A stretch of DNA of 64,000 nt, from assembly GCA_947034895.1 (NCBI GenBank), contig OX344763.1:32983025-33047024 (forward strand), written 5' to 3'. Positions 22,561 to 35,340 of the stretch are shown here, one piece after another. The notes beneath the pieces were generated by a model, which saw nothing but the letters and a program-made list of their open reading frames with translations, was not told where the DNA came from and did not search any database. Source of the DNA: Rhytidiadelphus loreus (taxonomy: Eukaryota; Streptophyta; Bryopsida; Hypnales; Hylocomiaceae). How positions within the stretch are numbered: the first letter of the stretch is position 1; each line of letters starts with the position of its first letter. The position numbers were made by a program, and so were the translations under genes.

Positions 22561-25500
22561 ATTTTTTTGAATTACTGCAAATCATTTTAATCCAAGGTGG
22601 TTTGGCCAAAAATCACATTTGAATACTTAAAATTGTGGAATTTAAATTAAGTTTAGAACTATTCAAATTTCATAGTTCTAAACTGAAATTTGAATAGTTT
22701 AAATTTGAGTAGTTCAATTTGAATTTTGTAACTATTGAAATGTGAATAGTATAAAAGAAATTGCATCAAAATAGTTTAGAACTTTGAATTGAATATTCTA
22801 TAGTTCAAAATTTGTACTATTCTAAATTTTGAACTATTTTGAATCAAAACTAGGAATTCTAATCAAATTGAAATTAGAATGAGAATATTTCAAAAATGTT
22901 TTTAGAAAAGTCATATTATAAATTAAAGCAACCAAAAAATTCTAAAATCCAATCATTCAATCATTAATTAAAATATTATACTATTTTGTAGCCAAGATTT
23001 AATGACTACAAATCCTTGTAGACAATCGTATACTTGAGAAGTATGAAAAATTTCAATGAAATTTTTCTTTTTAATTGTTATATTGTATTGTAGACATTGA
23101 ATATTTGAATTCAGCCTTGCGGTTGATGATTTACGTCCTTTCAAGGATCTTATCTATGGAATTTGGTCTTCAATTTACTAAATAGATGTATTTTATATTT
23201 TTCATCCATAAATTTATTAAAAAAATGAAAACATCAATGTTAATAATAAATTCAAAAGTTCATAAAATTGTCAAAAAAGACTCTAGTATTGTGCTAGCAA
23301 AGTACTTCTAATCGTACCTTTGAGTGTGGTTTGACCCATACACTTGGTATATATTACATTCTAAATATAAATATGAATTTTAATCAAATTATGTTCCATA
23401 AAAATTAGAGTTTTAATCAAATTCTATGTTTGAATTAAAGTTATTGACTTGAATTAGAATTCTAATCTAATTCAAAATCTAATTCAAATTTGATTAGAAT
23501 CCAAACTCTATATTCAAATTTTGAAGAAAACTCCAAAAGATTCTTTAGAACTAACTAAATTCTTTTATTTGATCATTGCTTTATTCAAATCAATAGGAAT
23601 CAAGCATTTATTTTGTTAGCTTTTAGAGAGTATTCAGAAAATTGTGAAAATAATCATTACATTATTTGAGTCAACAAAAATTTGTTGATTTGTTGTTGAT
23701 TCAAGCAACATTTTCTAGTAGTGATGCTTCCGACAACCCAAATTGCTTGAACTATGTTAGTTCTATACACTAGACCTTTCCTCATTCCTATCTAATTTAT
23801 TCCAATCAACTTGTATGAAGTATGGGCAAGTCTCTATCCACTTGATTCTATGAGAGTACGATGGCTCTAACTTCCAAATTGAAGACCACTGCCATTCTAA
23901 CAAGATTTCACTTGTTCATCCCATTTCCAAGTGAGTTGTTGAAATTTTGTACGTGCACTTCTAAGGATGTCATCTTGAGAGGTCCACATTTGAAGTGGCT
24001 CTTCCTATCCACGTTTACTAGTCTAAGAATTAGTGCAACTCTAATGAATAGCAGCAAAGGTTGCTTTAAAGTACCAAGGAGTTATTGTTAAGCCAAACTA
24101 AGATAATAGATAGGTATGCAATATGCAAAATAGGAGGATAGATAGACAAATCCTCCTCATATGAAAAATGTCTTTGTTCGCAATGAAAGCAAGAAGTATA
24201 GATGGAAATTCTTTAAAAAAATAAATGACTAGTAGCAACTCAAACATGCTCTTAGGTGTGCAACAATGACCAAAAACTCATTCTAGTTTTGATAATTGGT
24301 TTGACCAACTAAATGTTTGAATGTTGTATATATGAACATTTTATCTCTAACCTTGAGATAAAGATGGCACAAGCACACAATGGGATTCTTCTCATTTTCA
24401 ACTTTGAATCTTAAAATGGGTGTCTAGAGGGGCCCAAACTCTAGTTTTTAGAAATGTAATTGCCTAAAATCAAGTTTCAATTGTCCTAGGCTATAGAGTA
24501 TTGTCTACCCATTCTAAAATGGTAAAAGACTTAAAAATTGGACACTCCTTGCAAAATTTATGGGTACTAGATGAAGTTTTGGCTTTCTATGGAATAAGAA
24601 ATTACTTTGGTTTTATGTGTCCAAATTGACTTTTTTCTTCAAGGTTTAGTTTCAAATTGTTGAGAGAGTTTGAGATTCTTGTTTTGATCTAATTAGATGA
24701 ATCTAGGTTCTTTTCACCCAAAACAAAATCTTGACAAAGACAATGGCCTCGGGACTTTAGGGGTCAATTGCCATAAATATACATAATTTTCAAAGTTTGT
24801 GAAAAGTTCAAATTGAAGTAGAAACTTGACTTCATTAGCTTCATATTGTAAGTGCTTGAAATTCAAAGATTACTTCTTTGAAAAAAAATTCAAATCTAAA
24901 AAAAAGAACTACAAGTTGCCAAAATATACTCCCAAAGCATCTCTTATGATTCATTTTCTTAGCATCTTCTTTATGTAAAGAAGTCAGTAATACTTCAATG
25001 AGGAAATTTCCACCACTACAAACTATACACATACTCCAAGAAGGCTAGAAAAGAAAGAATGGAAAGTCAATGCAATGTTCATTTTGAGACCATTTGTAAG
25101 CTACTTCCCACTTTTGTGAACTTATAACATTAGTTAAAAAGTGAGCTAATCAAATGGAGACATAGCTTCTTGTACACTACAATAAATAGTGAAATTAGGT
25201 TGCTTTACTCCAAGAAAATTACTTTACAAGTTTACAAGCTCTCAAAGTCGATCTGAAATATTTCCATTCGTATACATAGAGGTTCATGGGTCCCAATTAC
25301 AATACCTCATTCAAAAGTAGTGCATTCTTGTACAATAACAACAAATATTTAAATAGTGTCAAATGTCAAGAAATGAGTGAGGGGCAACCTAGTTTCACTA
25401 TTTAGTGTAGCTAATTGTTTTTCTTAAGACCATGTAATTAGTTCATATGAAGACCTTATCTCTTTCTATAGGCAGAAGGATGTCTTCAACACTGCTGAAT

Positions 25501-27340
25501 AAGAAGGTGCACACTGAGCAAGTGCACTAGGATTTGCAAGACTGGTGATTGACCATGAGAATTGACACACCTCTACAAGTCCGATGCATGGGGGCAACAT
25601 ATGTTTTGCACACCTGTAACCACCTGTCTAAACCCTAGACTATCACCAGTACAATACAACTTGCGTAATGCAGAGCTCAAAGAGGTACTGAAACCCCACA
25701 TGACACAGATGCACAAATTCCACTACCAAGACACCATCCAAATCCACTACCAAAACACAATCTCTGGGGCATGTTCAGGTCCTGTGAGAGAGCAGATCGC
25801 TGAAACCAAAATCATGCTTTCCACATTCAATCATGTACAGTCAGGTCCAGCTCAATTACGAATTCCTGCATTCACAGGGAAAAAAAACATGATTTGCTTC
25901 CAACTTTGACGCCCTCCCGAGGGCTGAAAAATTAATTTTTTTTCACAATTTTTTTTCCACAAGATCCTCTTTATTCTAATAATGTATGTGCCAAATTTCA
26001 AGTCTAAATGATTTATACAAAAGAAGATATTCAAACATGTACCAACATGTGTAGTTAAATTTTTTTTTTTCACTACCATCAACTTTGACACCCTCCCAAA
26101 AATTGAGAAAAAAAGTTTTGGCCATGAAATTTTTGGTGTGAGATGAGTTCTATGTTTATAATGCATTTGCCAATTTTCAAGTTCAAAAGATTTTCCCACA
26201 AAGAGATATTTGAATTCTACCAACTGACAACTGTAGCCCTGAGAAACAAATTCACTACGGCCCAACTTTGACACCCTCCCAAGGGTAGAAAAATTGTTTA
26301 TTTACCATGGAATTTTTGGCATGAGATAACCTCTATGTTGATAATATTTGAGACAAATTTCAAGGCCAAAAGATTTATCGAAAAAAAGATATTCAAAATC
26401 TACCTACATGTGTTGTTTTGGAAAACAAAATTCATAACTACACATGTTGGTAGAGTTTGAACTACTCTTTGTGAGAAAAAATTTTGAACTTGAAATTTGG
26501 CACATTAGTTATTAACACTAAGATGATCTCACACCAAAAATTTCATGGCCAAAACTTTTTTTTTCAATTTTTGGGAGGGTGTCAAAGTTGATGGTAGTGA
26601 AATTTTTTTTTTAACTACACATGTTGGTACATGTTTGAATATCTTCTTTTGTATAAATCATTTGGACTTGAAATTTGGCACATACGTTATTAGAATAAAG
26701 AGGATCTTGTGAAAAAAAAATCGTGAAAAAAAATTAATTTTTCAGCCCTTGGGAGCTGGACCTGACTGTACAACGCACGGACTCGTGGGGTACGGATCAA
26801 ACCGTTCACTTTCGGATTAAATAAGTATGGTTCGGAGAATACTCATTCTCTGTGGCTGAATAGTAGTAAGGTACAAAAATCTTGTAGATGCTAGAATCTG
26901 CTCAATCATTGAAGGTGACCGACCTGCTTAGAACTATCGACAACCAGTAGAAGAAATTTCAAAGTGGATTGACCCTGGGCGATACTCTTAGTCCTTGTAT
27001 AATTCCCTATTTGCACAATTCTTGAAGGACTTCGGATTGGCATGATGACAAAATGTACTACGTTCAACAAGAAACATCTGGCTCGCACAGACTCTAATTA
27101 AAGCTCGAAAAGTATACGACTTTTTAACACATGTTCGGTGAACTACTTGGGAAGTGAAAGCAACTCAGGCACCAAATCTGCAAAGTTTACTTTCAAAGTA
27201 AGCAGAGATTTTGCGTAGAGAATTGAAACTCACCATAGGCATCCACATTACGGAATCTTCGACTCTCGTAATTAAGCAACCCTGCGCATTTTGCAATCAA
27301 GTGCTATCAAAGTTCTCAATCTAAGTTACCGGCTTGTCCA
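22559..27340. repeat. Block X, copy 1 (AT-rich intergenic duplicate)
   Basis: A repeat of 48576-52390, about 80 to 90 percent alike by eye. It begins at CAATTTTTTTGAATTACTGC and contains many AT-rich hairpin-prone stretches, for example a 14-base perfect stem AACTATTCAAATTT / AAATTTGAATAGTT at 22657-22670 and 22686-22699. No open reading frame over 120 codons belongs to it and no transposon protein was recognised; the ORF at 23861-24091 and its partner at 49876-50079 diverge as non-coding DNA would. It replaces the missing 3' half of HNL copy B. A 931-bp element (25838-26768) is inserted in this copy only. Confidence 0.75.
25838..26768. mobile_element. 931-bp fold-back DNA element with TA target duplication
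   Basis: The ends are perfect inverted repeats (CAGTCAGGTCCAGCTC at the left, its complement at the right), flanked by TA at 25836-25837 and 26769-26770. The unit 3 sister sequence at 51831-51840 is a clean empty site with one TA (or a single TGTACA, if the duplication is counted as 6 bp). The TA target and CAG- terminus fit Tc1/mariner or Stowaway-like MITEs. Inside are about 180-bp modules starting CAACTTTGACNCCCTCCC at 25901, 26080 and 26263 in one direction, then two modules in reverse (GTCAAAGTTG at 26581). No transposase is encoded, so the element is non-autonomous. Confidence 0.85.
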
Positions 27341-27349
27341 TTGAAGCAG

Positions 27350-27854
27350 TCAGAGGCTTTCTCTTTGCTGGCTTCTCTGTGAAGTGCTGTTGCGAAGGGG
27401 CAACTGCACGTGACAATACTTAGATGGACCCCAGAACTCGGGACCCGAGCTTCGGTAATGAATCTCTTGATGCTCTTGGCAAAAGGCACACATGCATGTG
27501 GCCAGCACAGGCAGTGTATGATCGACAGAGTCCGGCACTAGACTTTCTGGGATGTTGTACTTGGCGCGCAGCCTTCCTCGATAGGAGGAAGAATAACTTA
27601 CAAGCAGCGCAGTGCAATTGTGTGCTGGAGCGCCCACCACATGAACACTGCTGCGGCTGTCCAACAGGAGTTTTTTTCCCGTCCAAAGCCTCGGCGTTTC
27701 GTCTGAATGCAAAGCAACTGGAGCGAAGAAGGAGGTGAAGCAACACATGGGCACATCTGCACAACAATGGAAGAGCCCGGTGCTCCTCATCGGTTGGTTC
27801 ATCCATTAGGGACCTAGCCAGAGTAGAAGTACCTACTCTTGATAACTTAAGCAT
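27350..27854 (-). pseudogene. PLAC8-like gene fragment, frameshifted
   Basis: Minus strand, GC-richer than its surroundings. Reading 5' to 3': FHCCADVPMCCFTSFFAP, then in another frame CFAFRRNAEALDG, then back in the first frame SYRGRLRAKYNIPES and CAFCQEHQEIHYR. This order matches the Cys-rich PLAC8 / cell-number-regulator family (CC-x-FxxPC, FGRNxEAL, RxxLRxKYNIP, CALCQExREI). The change of frame and the loss of the family's cysteines before CAFCQE indicate decay. It lies at the end of block X in unit 2 only. The family call rests on motifs; an intron could explain one of the frame changes. Confidence 0.5.
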
Positions 27855-27894
27855 TTCAGCTTGCTACAGATGGGAAATTTGTTGAGGAACTGAG

Positions 27895-30800
27895 CTCAAT
27901 GTGTCTAAACACATGGATGAAGAAGGATGCCAGAAAAAGAAAACAGAAAAAAGAAAAATTCTCCAAGAATGAATATTGTATTCAATATAAATGTCGACTT
28001 TTCATCTGATCCCATTCCGGGTTTATAGACTCACCTATTCTGGTTTTGGTTTGGCACTTCTCCGTATGCAAGGAGGGAAGAGAGATAAGTGGATGAGAAG
28101 GTACAAATGATTGAAGAATTTTTCTCAATGAACACTACATCCAACTATTGTCCACAAGAAGTTAGCATTAGGAACTTCTACCTTTTTAGTATAAATTCAT
28201 TACAAGAACTATTTATTCCTTTATTTCTTTATATCATGGCCATGTTAGGAAATATTGTGATTGCTTGAGATGGTAAGATGGTCATGATGGGTTTACTATT
28301 TGGTGGTTTTGGGGTAGTCTATAGATTGTTTTGGGCCAATTGTGTAGTACACTTCAAAAATTCATAACAAATTTATAATTTGTCAAAATAACAAAATTTC
28401 AATTGCTCTCTCCATTAGTCCATTTCTCATATTTGTCTTTAAATGAAAAAAAAATCAAATTTTTTCAAAATTGTCAATAGGGCAAACCAGCCAATCTTCT
28501 TGTTTACCTTATCTTCAGAACCTTAAAGGACAAAGAAAAACGATCAGGGTGGATTGACCCCCTCAATCGGCCTTGCCAGGGGTGCATGTAAAAAAAAAGT
28601 CCCCTATTTTGGGCCGTTCTAGGGTATACTCTTGATCTCATGTCACTAATTTGGGGTCTCTGGTCGCAAAAAATGAGTTAAAATTTTGCAAAACAATTCA
28701 TGTGCGGAGAATAAACCCTGGCCAGAAAAAAACACCCGGCCATCCCAAGCCAGTTTGTCCACAAGGACTGCCATGCTAGCTTTCTTGAAATCCCAACATG
28801 ACAGGCATCTAAAAGCTGTGAGCCATCAATAGCACCATTCTCACCAGCGTTTCTTTTTTTTGGCATTTTCATAGCCATTTGCCCCTAAGTAATGGACCCA
28901 ACACCACGCCACGCTTTACGAACAACATGGGATTGAAAGGGCGAAAAAATTGCCAAAAAACTTCAAATTATAAAATAAGTCTTTGATGAAATTGCCAAAT
29001 TGTTGATGAAATAGAATTATGGATATGTGACATGTATTAATGTGATATTTTCTATCCAATATGTGGATGAATGTTGAAATTTGGAGCAACGCTATAACAT
29101 TTAATATCTCCACTTCAGTACTTCATAAAAAAAATGAAAAAAACAAATTGATTCATACTACACATACTCAATTTAGGTATGTGTTGTGAAAAACTTTCTT
29201 TCCACATTCATGTACAGTGCAATGACTTGTAGGGTATAAGTGAAACCATTCACTTTCAAAATAAATAAGTGAAACAACTCATTTTTGAAGTGGCACAATT
29301 GAAGACCCAAGTGTTTATCCACCATGGACCCCAAATAATTTATTTTTTAAGAAACACTAGCCACCCCTAGATTTAGAGGACACATGGATGGCTAAAGTTT
29401 TTGAAGGGATAGTTGGTTAGTTTAGCAAATACGCCAACCTGCTTTTCTATTTCTTCGTTTACAAAATTCTTTTCATCCATGTAGTGCAAATTTCATCTTA
29501 TTTTGAGATTGTTTCTCTAGTGATTCTTGTTGGAATTTTTGTATAGCAATGTACATGGTTACTCACATAATATTATTAACTAATGTAAGGGGCTCCTTTT
29601 GCTCCCTTGAAAGAAGGGAGCCCCCAATAGAATCATTCTAGAAGAGACCCAGTAGGAGTGGCTCTCAAATTAAACCAATTGAAAGAGAAGTAGAGGTATC
29701 CAAGGAGAAGATATCTCATTTGATGAGTCATGGTAGTAACTTAACAAAACTCAATTGTTGCATCTCTTTCCCTAGTAATCATTTTTGTTCTAGACCTATT
29801 GTATATTCCATTGATTGAGGTTGAATGATTTTTGATGTTCTACATGATGTAAGAACATCACATGGCCACTTTGAAGCCAAATCATTGGACAAATGACAAT
29901 GTGGGGCTTGCTATAGGAATTTGTATGTGTTCTATTGGACTAATTTTTTAGGCAATCAAACTTGATATCATCAATAGAAGAACATTGACTAGAGATACTA
30001 TCGTGCATTTGATTTTGTAGGGCTAATAAGTGTCATGTACCCTATTTACACTTAGTGTTCTTTTACATTTCAATTCTAAAAGAAGGGCATTAGAGCAAAA
30101 GATTGTGCATTTTGTAGGCACGTTTAAGAGCCCTAGGTGATTGCAAGGCATTAGGCAATCGGGTGATTGTTTAGTTCTTTTTGATGAGGCCCTAATTTAT
30201 ATAGTGTTGATTAATCTCTTCTTTGTTTTTGTCCTTTGTATTATAGATTTTTGGAGGCAACTTTTTTGCCTCTCAAGTAAGGTGAGAATTTTTCTTTTAA
30301 TTTTATTTTTGGCTCCTACTAAGTTATTAACAGGGATTTTATATGTTTCGTGGTGCTAGAATTTGTTAGGATGGCCATATTTGGATTATAATTTTGTAAT
30401 ACATGTAGACCAATTAGGGAACTATGATATGTAGGTATGATTTTCTTCACATTTTATAGTTAGTACTACAATTTTCCAAGAACTTTTACGAATGCACTTC
30501 CTTGGATATACATTAATAATTGGTTGGAGAATAGCGAATAAAATTAAGAAAGGGTCAAAACAAGCCAATAAAATCTTTTTGAGGCTATAGTTTTCTAAAG
30601 ATTCTTATTTGACCCTTCAAATTTGGAAGGTATGCATTAATCTTTCCAAGCCCTATGCTACAATTTGGAAAACTATTTTCTAATCTATTTTCTATTTTTT
30701 AATCTTTTCCTTATTGCTTTGTATTGTATTGTACAACAAATTTTAGCATTTAGACCCTATTGAATTGTAGTATAAAGGTTAATTAATTACTTAATCACAC

Positions 30801-31432
30801 ATAGCTCATGCATCGGTAATATACGCCAACTCTCATTTGAAACATAGCATAGTGCCATTGCCACACCTCTTTAATATCATGATAAAAATGAACTTCACAA
30901 AATAGAATGAATCTTGCCAAAAGACTAGTGATGGATACAACTTATTTGTTTGATCCATATAATGGAACCTATAATACATTAATCTTTTTTGGCCCTATGA
31001 ATCAAATGTGTGGCAATTATTTACAAATAGGATACAAATTTCGTTAATATCTCCACATAGTGCCTAGAATATTAATGTATCGAGTTTCTTGCATTCTGTT
31101 TTAGTTATGGCAACTCTTCAAGTTCTCATATTTGGTGATAGTGTAAAGATTACTTTGGATATAGCTTGCAAGGCAAAACTTGCACCACTTAATAGAAGCC
31201 ACATTTAATCCCCTAAAGGACCATTTGTCCCTTTGGGAGACAAGTGGGATTTTGGGCAGGTACCTACGGTCTCGATTATTGTCTTGATTATTTGAAACTT
31301 TTTTTTAAGATAGAAAAATTGATTAGCTTCATAGGAATATAGTATTTTTTCAATCGGTGCTTGGAAACAAAAGTTATGCCCAAATAAGCTAAAATAGGGG
31401 AGAGGGGGGGAGAGGGGGCAACAAAAGAAATT
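27895..31432. repeat. Block Y, copy 2
   Basis: Repeats 12936-15545, beginning at GTGTCTAAACACATGG and ending at the purine-rich tract (about 31395-31420) before block Z copy 3. The main difference from copy 1 is an extra segment of about 985 bp at 28799-29783. There is no gene in it. Confidence 0.75.
28799..29783. mobile_element. About 985-bp insertion specific to unit 2
   Basis: Copy 1 of block Y reads straight from CCCAACA into TTTTTGTTCTAG (about 13861-13875); here the two halves are separated by about 985 bp, with CAT on both sides as a possible 3-bp target duplication. No terminal inverted repeats are obvious. The right part holds a perfect 8-bp hairpin (GCTCCCTT, loop GAAAG, AAGGGAGC at 29601-29621). 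The minus-strand ORF across the left junction is not recognisable. It could also be a sequence lost from copy 1. Confidence 0.45.
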
Positions 31433-33240
31433 TCAACAATTTGAATTAAAATATTTATTTGTTTATTTTCTCATAGATTATATTTTTGTCTACATGAAAA
31501 ACTTTTATTCATTCCATTTGGATTTGTTATGAGAAAGTTATGGACAATTTTGTTTTTTGGGCAATTAGAGCATCTTCTTGGAAAAATAACTTGTAGGATT
31601 CATTTTTGAATGAAATTTTTACTATTAAAAAAAAAATATTCCACATGATTGAGTTTGCTTTCTAGAAAACTCTCACCATTGGGATTATTGCATTTTAATT
31701 CTATCTTAGAGAAATTAAAATTTTAGATTTTCCTTCTATCTTGTCCCTACTTCTACTTAACAATTTTTTAAAGAATTATTTGTTTATTTATTTTTAATTT
31801 TTTAATTTTTTCTAGACACTCAACTCAATTCTTCACCATAATGATTTAAAACTCAAAACTTTGTAGTGCAAAAAATTTAAGTTAAGAAGGTTCAAAGTCA
31901 AATAATCTAGTCTCACAATGTACTTGTTTTGTCCCGCAAGTGAAAAACTTGTTCTTTTCACTTTAAATGTAGATCTCTTGCAATTTGTGGAGTCAAAAAT
32001 TCTGAAAAATTTCCCACATATTTTCATACTAGTTTGGTGTTAGATCCTATGGTTAGATATGCAAGAAAAGAAATTCAATTTTTTTACTCTTTGCTATAGA
32101 AATGATAGTTTTGAGTGAGTTTTTTTAGAAAAAAGGCCTTGGTCCTTCATGGAATAAGGTCTTTGCAAGAGTTTTGTGTTAAGTAACTGAATATGATTTT
32201 CGCCTTTTCAAAAGCATACCAAAGTGACTATCTTTTCTTTTTGTATGTATGCAATTTGATTGACCCTACATAAAATCATAAGTAACAAGGTTCTTCCTAC
32301 AACAATGCTCATGAATTATTAACCTATTGGAGTAGATTTTTTCACATAAAATCCTAGTCACCAAATCCATATGGTGTCTAAACCATGAGTGGTTAGTGAT
32401 TGATGCCCATAAATTTCCAAATGCTTTGTCCATCCACTCACTATTTCTTTGCATCTTGAAAGCAAAACATTTTTAAATTAGGCTTCTTGTTTGTTTTGTT
32501 TGTTATATAGGATCTTAGATACTGTATATCCAAGGACAAGTGCTATACATTGTTCCGTGGCATTTGAACATATGATATGAAAGTTATGGATTTTAGAGTT
32601 ATGGGCCAACAACATAGAGCTACATTTTATGATGAATGATTCACCCATCTAGAATTATTGACAAGCATTCAAATAAGTGACAGAATAGATCAAATAGGAT
32701 TAAAGAAAAGTCTCCAAATTATCTATTACTCAAAGTTGCTAAAAAACTACATGAAGCCCAATTCAAGCTTCTTGGTCCCTGGAGGTAAAATAGACAAGAT
32801 TGCATAAAAGATATGTACGGTAGTATGCTCTAAAAGCACCCAATTCCTTCAAATTGCCCCTATTTTTAGTTGGAGAATGGAGACAAGGTGATTATTTCTT
32901 ATGTGGACCACTTTAACAATTGAATGAAATGAGGAAAAATTGTTTTTCTATTGCAAGAGGCAATCATTGTCTTTGATTTCCACACATCTTTTTACAAGTT
33001 GTAAGTGGATAGGTTTTCAGAGACCTATGGTCACAAATAGGTGCCTATGCCCCAAATCTTTAAAATTTTTCAAGTAATTCAAAAATGTTTGGAACAATAC
33101 AAAACTACTTCTGGTACAATCCACATCTATTTTTCTCTCTGAAAAATGATCTAAAAATACTTTTGTCCACGGAAACCCATGAAAAAGGCGGACCAGCCCT
33201 TAAATGGTCGCTTTTAGAGCATACTAGCTTAACGCAGAAT
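31433..33240. repeat. Block Z, copy 3
   Basis: Third copy of the spacer at 1-2040, starting at the same base (TCAACAATTTGAATT). It differs by more substitutions and by the absence of the 300-bp inverted-repeat element near 31920. No gene is supported. Confidence 0.85.
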
Positions 33241-33418
33241 GTATCACAACTTCCCGTTGGTCTTGGATGACATCTGGAAAATATGTACAAAAAATTATAT
33301 TTCCCATAGATTCATCAGGAAACAATACTACTCCTAAGCAAAAAAGGTTTACACTGTCTGCTACTACGTGTCAGGATTTCAGCGAACATCAGAAGGCTCC
33401 ACTCTTGTCTGCAGACTT

Positions 33419-35340
33419 CTATTGAACGCCAAATCCCAGAAGTCCGTAAAAGACTTCTTCAAAATCAGGCATTTTCCCTTAACCCTGCAGAATGTAACAA
33501 ACATTCGTATCAATATGTCAGCTTGGAATATCAGTCTGCTTCAAGTTCTGAGCAGACTTGACACGTCAAACCTAGAGCAACAGCAATAAAAACAAGGTCT
33601 TCAGATACAAGGTATTTAGAAAGACACTTGAGATTCAGAAATACAGAATGCTGCATATCAAAGAATGATTAGTGTTTGCATCGTCTCAATAAACAAACAG
33701 TAAGAAGTAAATAATACCTGGGAAGTAATTCATATCAATGACATAATATCAGTTTCCAGCTCCACCTTCTCGAATGATGTCCACATGAAATAGTTGAAGA
33801 CCCACCACGAGTTTAAAATTAGAGGTGTCGAATTGTACCATTGCCCAACGTGGCATCTCCACTAGTTGAATAGTGGTAGGCTGAAAAAAATCAATATGAA
33901 ATATGCCAGAAACGTCAAGTGCGAAGTACCTTCACATTCAGCTTAGAAGGGAAAAAATGCTTTGCATACAGGTTTCGTAAGTGACATGAATTCTTGAAAA
34001 GGACAGCAATCATAGAGGTATCGAGAATTTACCAGTCTCTGGCGAAGCTCTTCGGAAAGGCTTTCTAGCAGCCGGCGGGGTGGCAAGGTTGTGCAAACAA
34101 TGCAGTAAACATCAAAATTTGGATGACAATAACAAATTCATGGATCTTCATTAAGTTGACCAAGAAGTTCTTGAAGGAAACCCCTTCCAAATATGTAGCT
34201 GCATCAGACCCTGCCAGTTGTAACACCATTTAACACCCGAGCCCACCAAATGGCCTCTATCAAGAACACAAAGCTTCTTGAAACATTTAACTGTTCTACT
34301 TTTTCAGGCATGGGATCAAAAGTACGACAAATATTATTGGAACTCAAGTAGCCTCTCGTTATGTGGCCTATGATTTCACATTTTACGAAGTCCAATCAAC
34401 TGAATGAGAATGAAGCCACAATGAAGGGAAGAGCTGGCGTACCGTGGTTAACAAATTCTTGCAACATCAGAGGTGGATCGAATTGGTTCGAACAGGACTT
34501 GTCGTACGCCCAAGACATTTCAGGTGTCTTCGCAGATCCATCTGACACCAATGGCTTCGCTACTGCACACAAACAAACAAACAAACAAACAAAGTGTTAT
34601 AAATCATGCTAACTCGCTGGTAGCCCAGAGAAAAAAAAATTCCCAGAAAGCCTCCAGGGTTGCGATCAACCCTACCAATTGTAACATTATTTAAGGCAGA
34701 TTCGAACAGAAATATTCTCAAATTGTACCTTGACTAGATTTTCTAGGACAGATATCAAGGGAGAATTTCCTACTACGGTAGTGAAAGTGAATCCCAACAA
34801 TGGTTGAAGTTACTCGAGTTTGAACTTTAGGGTTTAGTCTTCAAATTGAATGGAAGCTTGAGGAGGCCAGCCGCAGAGACAGAGGCAGGAATAGACGTTG
34901 CATCGCCAGTAACCACCAGCTGTCTGGGAACTCCAACAAATCCGGAGAACCAGTCACCACACAGAGTCAAAAATCATACAAATGGTGGAAGCATGTCGAT
35001 GAAAGATAATCTACAAGGCGGCTCTGGTGAGACTGCACACAACCTACCCGAGAATCAAAAGAGGTCTCGGAAGATTTGTTGATTCATTTGTACCCTGCGA
35101 ACAGGTGGTGAAAACAGATGGAAATAAATGGTCTGCCCACAGTCTAGTTACTCTATTGATTCCTCTGAACAACCATAACTTAATGCCATCCCGTTAGCAA
35201 AAGGGTCAATCCAAGCTCACCTCCCGAACTGCTCATGTCTAGCTGAGCCACATCTTGGAGCACAGACTGGCAATTCCGCAATTGCAAAATCGCTTCAGGA
35301 AAGTCTAGCACCACCACATCCGGATACTCTCTCTAACAAA
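33419..35340 (-). pseudogene. Decayed ITPK, copy 3
   Basis: Exons in gene order: YPDVVVLDFPEAILQL and VLQDVAQLDMSSSG (about 35228-35330), GVPRQLVVTGD with SIPASVSAAG (about 34860-34935), [11 protein letters not shown] with [14 protein letters not shown] (about 34450-34562; the best-preserved copy of this exon), LPPRRLLESLSEELRQRL-like exon near 34033, a VGLQLFHVDIIREGG exon with MNYFPG (about 33719-33805), and the last exon ending at 33419-33421. Lesions: TGA at 33749-33751 shared with all copies; loss of the exon that carries GGxxFKTYVV and RFSMPDV, with its flanks, at about 34231; and an extra base in the last exon (GGTTAAGGG for GGTTAGGG) that breaks LGKMP. DPPEAI has become DFPEAI. Confidence 0.8.
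34568..34593. repeat. (CAAA)n microsatellite in an ITPK intron
   Basis: Six tandem CAAA/ACAA units just upstream, in ITPK orientation, of the [11 protein letters not shown] exon. Copies 1, 2 and 4 have a single ACACAAAG here, so the expansion is specific to unit 3. It sits directly in the polypyrimidine/acceptor region and could affect splicing if the gene were transcribed. Confidence 0.8.

Noticed and set aside
28678..28878. Minus-strand ORF with NAGENGAIDGSQLL, reminiscent of the GAIDG motif of PIF/Harbinger-type transposases
   Set aside because: It spans the junction between block Y and the 985-bp insertion, is only 66 codons long and has no other transposase motif. A five-residue resemblance is not enough.
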